From assembly GCA_951799445.1 (NCBI GenBank), contig OX637296.1, positions 5,580,001 to 5,644,000 of the forward strand: 64,000 bases of DNA, given 5' to 3'. The stretch comes from Pseudisothecium myosuroides (Eukaryota; Streptophyta; Bryopsida; Hypnales; Lembophyllaceae). A program made the position numbers and the translations under genes. Below are positions 37,637 to 48,689 of the stretch, one piece after another; position 1 is the first letter of the stretch, and every line of letters starts with the position of its first letter. The notes under the pieces are model-generated. The model saw only the letters and a list, made by a program, of their open reading frames with translations. It had not been told where the DNA came from and made no database searches.

Positions 37637-37831
37637 GGTAAATTTGATTAAAATGGCAATATTCCTATGCCATTTTTCAGACCGCACGGTATGAACCACA
37701 AAAGTGACATTTAGGATTGATATATATTTAAAACATCTAGGACCAATATAGATTTCAGAGTTTAGACCGCTCAGTCAAACTACTAAAAGTGCCAAAGTTG
37801 CGGAATTTTTGCCATTTTAATGAAATTCGCC
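37637..37831. mobile_element. hAT-like MITE, family B, copy 1
   Basis: Ends GGTAAATTTGATTAAAATGG and the inverse of CCATTTTAATGAAATTCGCC. The interior shares ATCTAGGACCAATATAGATTT with the copy at 45406. The target duplication is not clear at this copy. Confidence 0.55.
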
Positions 37832-38519
37832 ATGAAAAGAATTATGTTTCAAGACAAGAAACATGATCAGTTGTAATTAGTTAGTGACGATTACGTACAG
37901 GTTCCTCTTTTCGTAGCACGGAATGTTCCTGTCAGGTACTCTACATGTATTAGACTGTCATGTACACAAAATAGTGAAATTAGGTTGCCCCACACTAATT
38001 TCTCGACATTTGACACTAAATAAATATTTTCAATTATTGTATAAGAATGCACTACTTTTGAATTAGGTGTTGTTGTAATTGGGACTCATGAACCTCCATG
38101 TGTACAAATGAAAATATTTGTTGAAATATTTGTTGACTTTGATGACTTGTAGAGTAACTTTCTTAATGTAAGGCAACCTAATTGTTAAGGCAACCTAATT
38201 TCACTATTCTGTGTAGCTTCGGTTCCGCCAATCCACAATTTCAAATGAAATCTACAGTAAGACAACAGTGAACCCCAAAATTGACCAAAGTTCAAAAAAA
38301 TTCCACCAGCAAAACGCCGAGTTTTTAATAACATGAACCGAGTCTTGGCTTACTTAACAAGGTCGAAATTGGAGTTCTGATTAGTCTCCGTTCACACTGG
38401 CATGACCTCACTATCGCCACTATCTAGTCTGAACAGCTGAACCCCTCTGACTATCACGGGACCCGGTCTTTACTCATTTCAAACCCAGCCGCAATTTTGT
38501 TCTCCATTTGAAAAACCAC
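37832..38519. other. upstream flank of germin-like gene 1
   Basis: No coding sequence recognised. From about 38400 the sequence becomes GC-richer and leads into the promoter. Confidence 0.5.
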
Positions 38520-38595
38520 CTGAGAGTCACTTTACTTTCCAGCCACTCCGCGTCTTGGAAAAAGCGCTTCACCGTTGATGCCCTGGCTCAGGATG

Positions 38596-38603
38596 TATAT
38601 AAA
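38596..38603 (+). promoter_or_regulatory. TATA box of germin-like gene 1
   Basis: TATATAAA, 188 bp before the ATG. Gene 2 has the same box in the same context 180 bp before its ATG, followed in both by an ACTCCCACAACCC-type segment and AGCAACCATT. Confidence 0.75.
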
Positions 38604-38783
38604 CTCCCACAACCCAAGCAAATGTAAAAATAGCAACCATTCGATCCAGTGCCTTCCTCCAGCTTCCACAACCACCTCAGTGCGCATTACTATCTTGCAA
38701 CGGACAGAACTTCGCTTGAATTCCAGAACTGCTCCGGACTTCCAATTCTAGCAGCACCGATTGTTGCAGCCAGGCCAGTCACC

Positions 38784-39452
38784 ATGGGCATCATGACCCG
38801 GCGTAACGTGTGGGTGACTGTCGCCGTGTTCCTGAGCGTGGCGTTGGTGCCCATGCTCGCCATGGCAGCGGACGAGGATCCGCTCCAGGACTTCTGCGTC
38901 GCGGACTTGAAGAGCGGAATCACCATCAACGGACTCACCTGCAAGCCAGCTGACAAGGTGTCCGTCAGCGACTTCACGTTTGCTGGCTTGAAGAACGCCG
39001 GGAACACCAGCAACCCCAACAAGGCCGTCGTCACGCCCGCCTCCGTCCTTCAGTTCCCCGGATTGAACACTTTGGGCATCTCCGCTGCTCGCATCGACTT
39101 CGCCAAGGGCGGCATCAACCCCCCTCACACGCACCCCAGAGCCACCGAGATTCTGCTGTTGGCCAAGGGCGAGTTGTACGTGGGCTTCGTCAGCACCACC
39201 AACAACACTTTGTTTGCCACTACCCTCAAGGAAGGCGAGCTGTTCGTGTTCCCCAAGGGCTTGGTGCACTTTCAGCTGAACGTGGGCAAATACCCTGCGT
39301 TGGCTTTTGCCGCTTTGAGCAGCCAGAACCCTGGCGTGCAGCAGATTGCTCCAGCGTTGTTCACTCCGGACATCAAGGATGAGGTGTTGAAGAAGGCATT
39401 CATGACCGACGAGAAGACGGTGGACATGATCCAGAAGCAGTTCCGCATGTAA
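38784..39452 (+). CDS. germin-like protein 1
   Basis: 222 residues, no intron. Germin-like proteins are secreted hexameric cupins of the cell wall that bind manganese; some have oxalate oxidase or superoxide dismutase activity. Residues 1-28 form a signal peptide ending AMA. Germin box 1 is LQDFCVAD with the first of two N-terminal cysteines (second in GLTCKPAD). The metal-binding motif GGINPPHTHPRATE gives two His and the Glu; the third His is in FVFPKGLVHFQLN. Potential N-glycosylation sites are NTS near residue 73 and NNT. I chose ATG 38784 because the paralogue starts there; an in-frame ATG upstream at 38649 would disrupt the signal peptide. Activity cannot be told from sequence. Confidence 0.95.
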   Translation: MGIMTRRNVWVTVAVFLSVALVPMLAMAADEDPLQDFCVADLKSGITINGLTCKPADKVSVSDFTFAGLKNAGNTSNPNKAVVTPASVLQFPGLNTLGISAARIDFAKGGINPPHTHPRATEILLLAKGELYVGFVSTTNNTLFATTLKEGELFVFPKGLVHFQLNVGKYPALAFAALSSQNPGVQQIAPALFTPDIKDEVLKKAFMTDEKTVDMIQKQFRM

Positions 39453-39700
39453 ATTGATGAATAGCTCGTCAAATTTAATACCAGAGCCCATCCAGGTTGT
39501 GGAAACATCGTGCGCAGCCACAGTCGAGACAGTTACTATCAATGTTCGGTTTAGGATCCGATGACTTCTGATTCGTTACTTAGCTTGTTAGCACAATTGT
39601 ATTGCTTTCAGAGCCCTGACTGGTCTGAATCCAAGTGCATGATATGTGATGTTAACCGCCATTTGGCCCTGGCCATAGTTGGACATCATGCATCTATTTG

Positions 39701-39706
39701 AATAAA
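39701..39706 (+). terminator. polyadenylation signal of germin-like gene 1
   Basis: AATAAA 249 bp after the stop codon. The position is broadly similar to the signal behind gene 2. Confidence 0.6.
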
Positions 39707-40212
39707 GATATATATGTCACTCCAAAGTTTTCTCATTTTTATAAAACGGTGCACTGTACAGTGTTTTGAAGTAGATCAATGAGCAATCTGTGCAGACCTT
39801 GAGAACCTGTGCATCTGTAAGTCACATTGAGGAATATCTGTGTTGTTTGCATATCAAATTTCAAAGAGACGTTTGTTTTCACATGGGGAGTAGTAGTCCT
39901 ACGAATAGATGATTGTGCTGAGTTTTCAGCCTCCATTTGTTTTCAGTTAGTCACTTGAACTTCTCGATTGTGATATATATTGATGTTGCAATTACTAGGT
40001 GGTGTAAGTTAAACTGCAAGTGATGTCTCATTCTCTGAATTCATCTCCTGATCGAGTTACTAGTTGGTCTTACGTCTTCTCTTAGTGGCTAAGTGTAAAC
40101 ATTTGGTTCCTATTAAAATTAATGTACAGTGGATGCCAGCATCAGAACTTTTGAGGTTTATTGAAGCTTAATAATTACTGCGCTTAGACTTAGAACTTGA
40201 AGGAGTAGACTA

Positions 40213-40534
40213 AGGTAACTCTGAAATTGCACAGGCTCTAAAATCGCCCAGCCTATTCAAATGTACATTGCTTGTTCATGTAATTATTTCATAACCTTCA
40301 GAGATGTACAAACAAAGTACATTTTAGGGGGGGCGATTTTAGAGCCCTATGCCACTTCAACTTCAAAATTTCATAACTAATACTAGACAGCTCCAAAAAA
40401 TATGAAACGACTTGGGTTAGATGCCAATTCCTCTTGTCTTTCAAGGAAAATTTACAGAATTTTTTTTTGAGACGTTTCACCTCCTCAAAATTCAGTTTCA
40501 GCTCTTAGGTGGGCGATTTCTGAACCTGTTACCT
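40213..40534. mobile_element. small inverted-repeat element with TA flanks
   Basis: 322 bp, ends AGGTAAC/GTTACCT, flanked by TA at 40211-40212 and 40535-40536. It contains three GGCGATTT-type motifs. The duplicated unit B reads GACTAAC at the matching place without the insert, which supports an insertion after the duplication. Confidence 0.65.
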
Positions 40535-40819
40535 TAATGTTCACTTGGGTTGGAAGAGTTCAACTGGATCATTGGATTATCTTATCTCTCATCCATTCAA
40601 CGTAACGGTCGTGCAGTCATTCACTCATTCGGGACAAGAGCACACATACGTCCTGTAGTTTCATACATTTATAAATGAAGGACGATTATCAGCATCTGCA
40701 GGTTGAAGCACGCAGATGAACAATATTCTTTGGATTGACTTGCAATGCCGCTCTTCGCTGTTTCAACACGAAGATGCTAACATTGCCAATTCTGGCAGAA
40801 GAGGCACAGTATGATTATG

Positions 40820-41480
40820 TGAATAATTCAACATCTACTGCTTTAAATGGAATATTTCATGTAAGTACTAAGTACAGGATTGTCGTCTTAGTATTATTTC
40901 TAATGTTCTGGATCACTGCTTCATAATTGTCGCTGAAGCTCACCCCAAGGTCCAGACTGAATTTCAACCGCAAAATCTGAATTGAAGTCAAGTTCATAAC
41001 AATAGTACCTGTTGAAAATCTAGGCAGGTATCGATGGCACAAAGTATCAAGACTCTCTTTATCATTTCAATGTCAATTTCTTTTGTCAACAATTATAGGG
41101 TGGTTGTTAAAACACTGGTTTGACTCTCAGATTTTGACCCTTCTAGAGTTCTAGCACCTTGTTCTTGATTTAAATTAGACTATCTCTGAAAATGATGTTT
41201 TATCTTTAAAATGATCAAAATTGATATTTTTATATTTGAGACCAATTAACAAAATGAAGTTTATTTATTCCATTTTCTTACCAATTTGAAATTGAAAAGA
41301 AAATCTTGAATTATGATATTTAATATATATTTTATTTCATATTTTACAAAAAAATTAGCATAATTAGGAATGATAACCAAGGCCTCAAGGCCCATTGAAA
41401 TTCTAATTATTAAAAGACACAGAAAATTGAAAATTTGGTTTACACTTGACCTAGATAATCTACACTTTTGTATGTGTATA
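40820..41480. other. AT-rich sequence, no gene seen
   Basis: Only short ORFs. GGGTGGTTGTTAAAACACTG at 41099 resembles the left end of the 34159 element. Confidence 0.45.
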
Positions 41481-41610
41481 GGCAATTTCATTAAAATGGC
41501 ATGAAAACAATTCAAAATGGTCGTAAGGCCGTTCTAAATCTATACCTGTCCTAGAAGGTGAAAATGGTACACCGCCACATTTGGAATACCGCCATTTTAA
41601 TGAAATTGCC
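41481..41610. mobile_element. hAT-like MITE, family B, copy 2
   Basis: 130 bp with perfect ends GGCAATTTCATTAAAATGGC and GCCATTTTAATGAAATTGCC. The interior AAATCTATACCTGTCCTAGA is the inverse of that in the 45406 copy. Confidence 0.75.
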
Positions 41611-41740
41611 CATATATTTATTGAAAATGGTTTAGATTTTTTGAGAAATTATACCATTGTACAATTGATACGTAGAAATTCTTTAGTTTTCCTTCAAAAT
41701 TCATGATAAATTACAAGAAAGACCGGTCCTATTTACTAGT

Positions 41741-42180
41741 GACAAGGGGAGTGACTCTCTTGTCATTCACTATAATTTTTGAAGCAAAAATCCAATGAAC
41801 AAGAAATTTTTATTGGAGATGCCTAACTTGATGATAATCAGATCTCTTATTTTTTAGAAATTAAAAAAAATTATTTTATATTTAAAAATCATGTTCATTA
41901 ATTTGTCACAATGTAAGGTTTAGGGTTTTTTATTACATTAGGAGTCCCCAAATTTAATGATTTAGAGCTGAAATTTTTGTGTTCTATTTGCATATTAGGA
42001 AAGCATATTCTTATCAAAGGAAATTAAAAAATATATTATTTTGTGTCCTCCACATGAGTGCAAATAGCACTCTCATTGCGTGCAATTTCTAAACACTGAA
42101 GATGGTCCTAAAATCAATCTTTTGATATAATCTCATCACTATGAACTCTGCCCAAATGGACAATTTTCAATTTTTTTTAA
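41741..42180 (+). repeat. fragment related to the 34159-35546 element
   Basis: Follows 34600-34990 in order (TTATATTTAAAAATCAT, CCCAAATTTAATGATTT.GAGCTGAAATTT, GTCCTC.AC.T, GCCCAAATGGACAATTTT). Ends were not resolved. Confidence 0.6.
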
Positions 42181-42189
42181 ATTCCTTTT

Positions 42190-43245
42190 CCTATATTTTA
42201 CAAATTAGAATGTAAAACTACACTGTTAGTGCAAGTACCTATTTTCTTGAAATTTTGCACTTTTCTAATTCTCCTACTTAGAGAATTTTTCTATACTTTT
42301 TCTTCCTAGGGTACCTTTTTCTTAATGGTGCATACATTAAACATATTTTTCACATATTTTTAAAATTGATTTTCTAGTTTTAAAGTACTCCCAAAAGAAA
42401 AAAATGAATACTGTGCAAAATGCTACTCTTTTTGAATGCTCTTTCTTGCAACAAATATATTCAAACTTTTACAAAATAAATTGACAAAAATCTTCACAAA
42501 GAAATGAAAGAGTTAGTGATAGTTAGCACTCTCAATGTGGATTGTTATTGCACCTCATATAGGTGTAAGCAGTTAGACATGTACGGTGTCATATTTGAAT
42601 ATGATATAGTTCAAATGTTAATGTAATATTGAAAAGAAAATATATTGATTCTCAAATATCAATTTAAAGATGTATGTTTAGCAATCTAGCCATGCTTCAG
42701 TACATAATTTATATTCTAGAAGTCAAATATGTCTATGGAATTATGGATCCCTACTATAAAATTCCAAATATGAACTTTGAAACAACAAGCCCTCATATTT
42801 CCACTATCTTCAACTAAGAAATTAGCCTTAAGTTTTGGTAAAATGATTGTCATGCATTCTTTGCTTCCACCCAAAAAGTCATACCATCATTGGACATTTT
42901 TTTTTAAAATATTTTTATAAGGTTTATTGTAAAAGTAAACCAAATGTTTTTACACAATTATAAAATTTCAAACAATTGTCTCTAAAATTTGCAGAAAAAA
43001 TAAGAAAATTCAAACAAGTACCCAAATCAAATAATTTTTTTTTGATTGGTGACTGAATTAAAGCTATATTGTCCAAATTTTTTGGGCAGGGTCAACAACT
43101 TTTTTCTTTAGACACTGAACAAGTGTAGTGGATTGCCTCCTACTATTGAGAGTATATAACAAAGAAGACATAGGAATATAGGATGCCCAAAAGATGAACC
43201 ATGTGTAGTGCAAAAAATTTGATTGGATAAGAAGAGTTAATGTTT
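42190..43245. other. AT-rich sequence, no gene seen
   Basis: No gene or clear element end. Confidence 0.45.
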
Positions 43246-43389
43246 CATTAGAGAAAAAACCAGTCCTCCGGAGGACTACTCTGCAGTGACATGCCAAGCT
43301 ATTAAAATGCTTGGCCTGTCACTGCAAAACTGGCCCTCGGTGAGCAGTCAACCAAGTTGACTGCTCGCCAAAACAATCCGAAATTGGAA

Positions 43390-43420
<31 letters not shown>

Positions 43421-43621
43421 TAAATTTTTTTAAGACTTAAAAATAAAAAAATAAAAAAATAAAAAATAAATTAATTAACTCGTATATTCCGCCACTGTCG
43501 CAGCCGAAACTGCTGCACGGAAATAGGGAAAAAACTGATTTTTTGCCAAAAAAAAGTAAATTTTAGGGTCCTCCGGAGAGCTGTGGAGCAGCCCTCCAGA
43601 GGCCCTAGATTTCCTCTAATG
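43246..43621. mobile_element. inverted-repeat element with consecutive hairpins
   Basis: About 376 bp between CATTAGAG and CTCTAATG. It contains a perfect 16-bp palindrome AGTCCTCCGGAGGACT (43262-43277), a 17-bp stem with 9-nt loop (43283-43325, one mismatch) and a 14-bp stem with 3-nt loop (43339-43369, one mismatch), then a 26-bp T run. A TCCTCCGGAG motif recurs near the right end (about 43568). Target duplication is unclear. Confidence 0.45.
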
Positions 43622-43675
43622 TATTGATTGGACAAAGTCAAGATTTGTTTTTTCCTACTTACAATCTTACTTTAA

Positions 43676-44596
43676 CCCCTAAAGTCCCGTTGTCCCCTCG
43701 GGGGACAAAATGGATTTCGGACAGGCTCCTACGGTCTCAATCTTTGTCGTAATTTTTTGAATTTTTTTGGGAAGATAGAGAATCACATTAGCTTTCCGAA
43801 AATGTAATTTTTATTTCAATCGGTGCCCGGGAGCAAAAGTTATGGCACAAAAATCCCAAATTTTAGTATGGCGGGCAAAAAAAAACCCTTACAAAACTTT
43901 AAATTAAAAATTAAAAAAATTTGTTTCATATAGATTATATTTTTATCTACATGGGAAGCTTTGATTCATTCCATTTTGATTTGTTATGCAAAAGTTATAG
44001 ACAATCTTATTTTTCGGGCAATTAGAGCATCCTCTTGAAAAAATAACTTGTAAAATTCATTTCTGAACTCAATTTTGACAATTTTTCAAAAAAAAGTTTC
44101 ACGAGGTTAAGAATTCTTGTTAGAACAATCTCACCGTTGAGATTAGTATATTTCAACTCTATCTTAGAGCTATTAATGATTTAATTTTTCCTTCAATCTT
44201 GAACGTACTTCTACTTAACAATTTTTTAATGAGTGAAAACTAAGTGTTTCTTTTTTGAATATTTTTGCCTAGATTCTCAACTCAATTCTTCATCATATAA
44301 AATTAGAAATTCAAAATCATTAGAGCAATAATTTTAAGTTAAGAAGGTTCAAAGCCAAAAAATGTAGTTGAACAAGGTGCAAAAAAACTTGATTTCTTTA
44401 CTTTAAATGCAAGTATCTTGCAATCTACGCGGTCAAAGTTTTTGAAATTTCTTCCACACATTCTTACACTAGTCTAGGACAAGATCCTACGGTTAAATAT
44501 GCAAAAAACACATTAAATTTTCTTTTTTGCTCTTTGCTATAGAAATGACAGTTTTGAGTGGTTTTTGATGGAAAAATGGCCTTGGGACTTTAGGGG
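43676..44596 (-). mobile_element. piggyBac-type non-autonomous element, copy 6
   Basis: 921 bp, TTAA at 43672-43675 and 44597-44600. Ends CCCCTAAAGTCCC and GGGACTTTAGGGG are exact inverse complements. The interior is copy 1 in reverse orientation (TGTCCCCTCGGGGGACA near the start; the inverse of the GCCATTTC block near the end). Confidence 0.88.
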
Positions 44597-44715
44597 TTAA
44601 AGCTATACATAATCTTTCAATCTTCTAACCTACCTAATCAAAGTTTCCAATTTTGTTTTGCACATTCCTATAGTAGTATCCTCGTGGAGTAGGCTAGTTT
44701 AGTACTATTTCTTAA

Positions 44716-45874
44716 CCCCTAAATTCCCATTGCCTTTTGGGAGACAAAATGAATTTTAGATAGGTTCCTATAGTTTCAATTTGTGTCGTAATATTTTGAA
44801 ATTTCTTCTAAAGACAGGAAATTACATTAGTTTTCTCGAAATATAATTTTTTATTGCAATTGGTGCCTAGAAGCAAAAGTAATGCCACTCAAAGCCCAAA
44901 ATAAAGTTTGTGGGGCAGCACAAAAAAATTATTGAAAATCACAATTAAAATTTTAGAATTTTATTTCTCATAGAACGTGTTTTTGTGTGCATGGAAAGGT
45001 TTGGTTCAATCTATTTGGATTAGTGATGAGAAAATGACGAACAATCTTGTTTTGAGGGCAATGTAGGTGTTTTCTTGAAAAATAACTTGTAGGACTCATT
45101 TTTGAATGCAAGTTTCACAATTTTTCAAAAAAAAAGTTGCATGGGGTTTAGTTATTTTGATAGGACAATCTCACCATTGGTAATTGGGATAAGTGATTTT
45201 CAATTCCATCTTAGAGTTGTTTATGATTTAATTTTTTCCAGAATTTTTCCTTCAATTTCATACCTACTTCTATTTAACAATTTTCTAAAGCATAAAAATC
45301 AAGCAAGATTTTTTGAAATTTTTTTCTAGAATTTCAACTCAATTCTTCAACATAATAAATTAGAAATTCAAGATGTGTAGTGCAAAAACTTTAAGCTATG
45401 AAGACGGGCAATTTCATTAAAATGGTGGTATTCCAAGTGCCACTTTGACGGAGGGCCATTTTCACCATCTCGGACAAGTATAGATTTCAGAACGGCCGTT
45501 CTGAACCATCTAGGACAGGTATAGATTTAGAACAGCCCTTTGAACTATTTTCATGCCATTTTAAAATAATATCGCCATTTTAATGAAATTGTCCATGAAG
45601 ATTCAAAACCTTAAAAATCTAGATAGGCAAGGTGCAAATTTAAAAACTGAATTTCTTCACTTCAAATACAAATATTCAAACACAAATATCTTGAATTCCA
45701 CTCCATTAAAGTTTTTGAAATCTCTTCTACATATTCTTATATTAGTCTAGTTAGTGCAAGATCCTATGGGTAGATTTGCAAAACAAACAATTTCTAAAGC
45801 TTTTTGCACTTTGCAATAGAAATGGTAGTTTTGAATGGTTTTTGATGAAAAAAATCCCTTGGGGAGTTTAGGGG
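44716..45874 (-). mobile_element. piggyBac-type non-autonomous element, copy 7
   Basis: 1159 bp, TTAA at 44712-44715 and 45875-45878, ends CCCCTAAATTCCC and GGGGAGTTTAGGGG. Reverse orientation relative to copy 1. It is longer than its relatives because a family B MITE (45406-45594) has inserted; without that insert and its duplication it is 962 bp. Confidence 0.85.
45406..45594. mobile_element. hAT-like MITE, family B, copy 3 (nested)
   Basis: 189 bp, ends GGGCAATTTCATTAAAATGG and the inverse of CCATTTTAATGAAATTGTCC. Flanked by ATGAAGAC (45398-45405) and ATGAAGAT (45595-45602), an 8-bp duplication with one mismatch, which points to hAT. It sits inside TTAA copy 7. Confidence 0.8.
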
Positions 45875-45879
45875 TTAAG

Positions 45880-46744
45880 ATTTTATTTTTTTGAAACTCA
45901 CATTAAATTTATCTTGCTGCCCTAAATGGCCTAAAAACTGTTTGTTTTTGGCAATTTCTGCCCGAAATGTACCTGGAAATCTGAGGGGTTAAATTATTAT
46001 ATGTAGGCTTGGCATAGAATTGATAAATTTGAGACTTACGGTTCACAATGAAGAGAGTAGTCAGTGCAGATAATAGAAAAGCCAGTGGGTCAGTCCCTGC
46101 TCAACTATCAGTCCAGCAGTGTGGGCCGTAGGCCCTCTGTAAACTGCCCTCAGTGCCCTCAGGGCTGCACCCCGGCACTCCCGTGCAAGTGTTTCTCAAT
46201 CCATCTGATAACTTACGATTCGCAACTTCAACCACACTTTTCTCTTCTTCAACTCTTACGAAAATGAAGAACGCCAGTTTGACCAAAGTCCACAGATTTT
46301 CGCTATTCTGTTTTGGCACACATAGAAATCCATGTCAACAGTAAGAAAGCATCACACAACATTTATTCCAACGTTGACTCACATAGAAATCCATTTCAAC
46401 AGTGAGAAAATATTGTATTATACAATATTTATTTCAACGGCGACAAAGTAAGTCGAAAGAATTATAAAAAAGTCCCTGAACTTCTTCAAGCTTCTTTTTG
46501 ACACAGATGGATGAGATCTTTTAAAAAAAGGGAGAATGTTCCAGGGTCTCAACTACTGTACAGTAGTTAACTTCACCCCAACTGACACGCGTCTAATTGT
46601 AATTTAAGAATAGAAACCAGGCCAAAAATTTCCTCCTCCCATAATAACACATATTTCTACGACCGTTAATCACGGCACTTCCAGCACGGTTGAGACTCGG
46701 GAGTGGCTTCCCATCTGGGCGATCCATGCACCATAATCCGTTTT
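45880..46744. other. spacer upstream of germin-like gene 2
   Basis: No gene recognised. 46380-46440 has two similar copies of an ACATAGAAATCCAT.TCAACAGT.AGAAA unit (also at 46318). An isolated GAGGGGTTAA at 45983-45992 could be one end of another TTAA element. Confidence 0.4.
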
Positions 46745-46816
46745 CCTTCTTCCGAGATTTCCTCTCAGTGACCTCAGGGTCAATCCGCGTGTTCGAGAAG
46801 TCATGACCCCGATATG

Positions 46817-46824
46817 TATATAAA
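46817..46824 (+). promoter_or_regulatory. TATA box of germin-like gene 2
   Basis: TATATAAA, 180 bp before the ATG, in the same context as in gene 1. Confidence 0.75.
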
Positions 46825-46996
46825 CCCCCACAGCCCAAACAATTGTAACAGCAGCAACCATTTCAGTGCCATACTCCAACTCAATTCCACAACCATCTCA
46901 ATTGGCACTGCTAGATCTCTTGCAACTCACGGAGCTCGACTTGCAACTGAACTCCCGAACTCCTCCTTCTATTTCTAGCAGCACAGTCTAGTCGAC

Positions 46997-47665
46997 ATGG
47001 GCATCAGGGCCCGAAGCAGTGGGTGGGTGACGGTGGCCGTGTTGATGAGCGTGGCGCTGGTGCCCATGCTCGCCATGGCAGCAGACGAGGATCCGCTCCA
47101 GGACTTCTGCGTCGCGGACAAGTTGAAGAGCGGAATCACCATCAACGGATTCACCTGCAAGCCTGCCGATCAGGTGTCCGCGGACGACTTCACTTCTGCT
47201 GCCTTGAAGAACGCCGGCGACACCAACAACGCCAACAACGCCATGGTCACGCCCGCTTTCGTCCAGCAGTTCCCGGGATTGAACACTTTGGGCATCTCCG
47301 CTGCTCGCATCGACTTCGCCAAGGGCGGCATCAACCCGCCTCACACCCACCCCCGCGCCACCGAGCTCCTGCTCCTGGCGAAGGGCGAGCTGTACGTGGG
47401 CTTTGTGGACACCAACAACACTTTGTTCGCCACCACCCTCGAGGCAGGCGAGCTGTTCGTGTTTCCCAGGGGCCTGGTGCACTTCCAGCTGAACGTGGGC
47501 AAGGGCTCCGCTTTGGCTTTCGCCGCTTTGAGCAGCCAGAACCCTGGCGTGCAGCAAATTGCTCCGGCTTTGTTCACTCCGGACATCAAGGACGAGGTGC
47601 TGGAGAAGGCGTTCCGGATCGACGAGAAGACGGTGGACCTGATCCAGAAGCAGTTCCGCATGTAA
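46997..47665 (+). CDS. germin-like protein 2
   Basis: 222 residues, no intron, about 86 percent identical to protein 1 (31 substitutions and two single-residue indels over 223 columns, counted by eye). Same signal peptide ending AMA, box 1 LQDFCVAD, metal site GGINPPHTHPRATE and third His in FVFPRGLVHFQLN. It differs in having one extra Lys (VADKLKSG), one Thr fewer before NNT, and loss of the NTS sequon (GDTNN), so glycosylation probably differs. Expected to be a secreted manganese-binding cupin of the cell wall. Substitutions cluster in the signal peptide and residues 60-90, while the cupin core is unchanged, which suggests both copies are under constraint. Confidence 0.95.
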   Translation: MGIRARSSGWVTVAVLMSVALVPMLAMAADEDPLQDFCVADKLKSGITINGFTCKPADQVSADDFTSAALKNAGDTNNANNAMVTPAFVQQFPGLNTLGISAARIDFAKGGINPPHTHPRATELLLLAKGELYVGFVDTNNTLFATTLEAGELFVFPRGLVHFQLNVGKGSALAFAALSSQNPGVQQIAPALFTPDIKDEVLEKAFRIDEKTVDLIQKQFRM

Positions 47666-47716
47666 AATTGATTAATAGCTTATCAGATGGAATCTCCGAG
47701 ATTGTGGAATTATAGG

Positions 47717-47722
47717 AATAAA
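47717..47722 (+). terminator. polyadenylation signal of germin-like gene 2
   Basis: AATAAA 52 bp after the stop codon; closer than in gene 1, so a further signal downstream may be used. Confidence 0.45.
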
Positions 47723-48689
47723 AGTATATAGCGACAGACAGTTGCTAGATCAGCATTCGTTTGCAGCGAGACAGGGTCCAGTGACTATTGATTCTTTAGG
47801 TTTATTGTGTTGGTCTGAGAGTGGCTGGTCTGAACCCAAGGTTGAAGTGATCCTTCCATCGGTTTACCCAGAGTTGGACCCCATGTAATTGAGTAATGAT
47901 AGGTCCATCCACAGGTTTTCTCATTTTCATCAAACGGTGTTCAGTGTGTTGAATTATCATTGAGTTACATATTCGAGCAGACTTTGTGACCCTGTGCATA
48001 GGCATCATATCTTACATTGAGGAAAGAAAACTGTGCTCATAATGTTTGCTGACAAAATTTGAATAGAGTTTGTGTTCACAAGGCGAGTAATAGATGATTG
48101 TGCTAAATTTGAGCCTCGTTTGTTTCAGAAAGTTAGTTATTTGAAATTCCTGGTTATGGTGTTGCATTATATTATTTGCTGGGTTCTATAAGTTAACCTG
48201 CACCTAAAATCCTATTCACTTTGTTCATCCTTTGGGTTTAAAGTCCCGGGTTTACTGTAATTAAAATTCCTCTTTCTCTGCGACTTTCTGTAAACCATGC
48301 CGATACCTATGATCATACTAATGGCTAGTAGATGACTGCATCTGATGTAATTTGAGGTTTATTGAAGCTTCATAATCAATGCACTTAGACAGTTTAGAAG
48401 TGGAAGAATTAGACTAACTTTTATGGAGTACGTCGGACGGGTTAAATGTTTGCAAGTAAATCAATTAGCTTATCGTTCATCCATTTAACGGTCGTACAGT
48501 CATTCACTTATTCAGACAAGAGCACCGATGCATACATCCTGGAGTGAAGGACGCTTGTCAGCATCTACGCACAGGATGATGCACTGCTCGCAGAAGGGCA
48601 ACATTTTAGCTGCAATGCCGCTCCGCGATGTGTCACCACGAAGATTCTAACGTTTCAAATCCTGGCACAAGAGCTCGAGGCACTGTCTC

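Larger units (their letters stand above)
38520..40815 (+). repeat. segmental duplication, unit A
   Basis: Matches 46745-48685 across promoter, coding region, 3' UTR and about 1.2 kb downstream (for example ACGGTCGT.CAGTCATTCACT and CACGAAGAT.CTAAC blocks). The unit carries a 322-bp insertion at 40213-40534 that is absent from unit B. Confidence 0.8.
46745..48685 (+). repeat. segmental duplication, unit B
   Basis: Second copy of the unit described at 38520-40815; about 8.2 kb separates equivalent points. Confidence 0.8.

Noticed and set aside
38649..38783. N-terminal extension of germin-like protein 1
   Set aside because: It would place 45 residues before the signal peptide, and the paralogue has no such extension.
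38748..39542. 264-codon minus-strand ORF over germin-like gene 1, and 189 codons over gene 2
   Set aside because: Antisense shadows of a GC-rich coding sequence; the plus-strand frame carries all the germin motifs.
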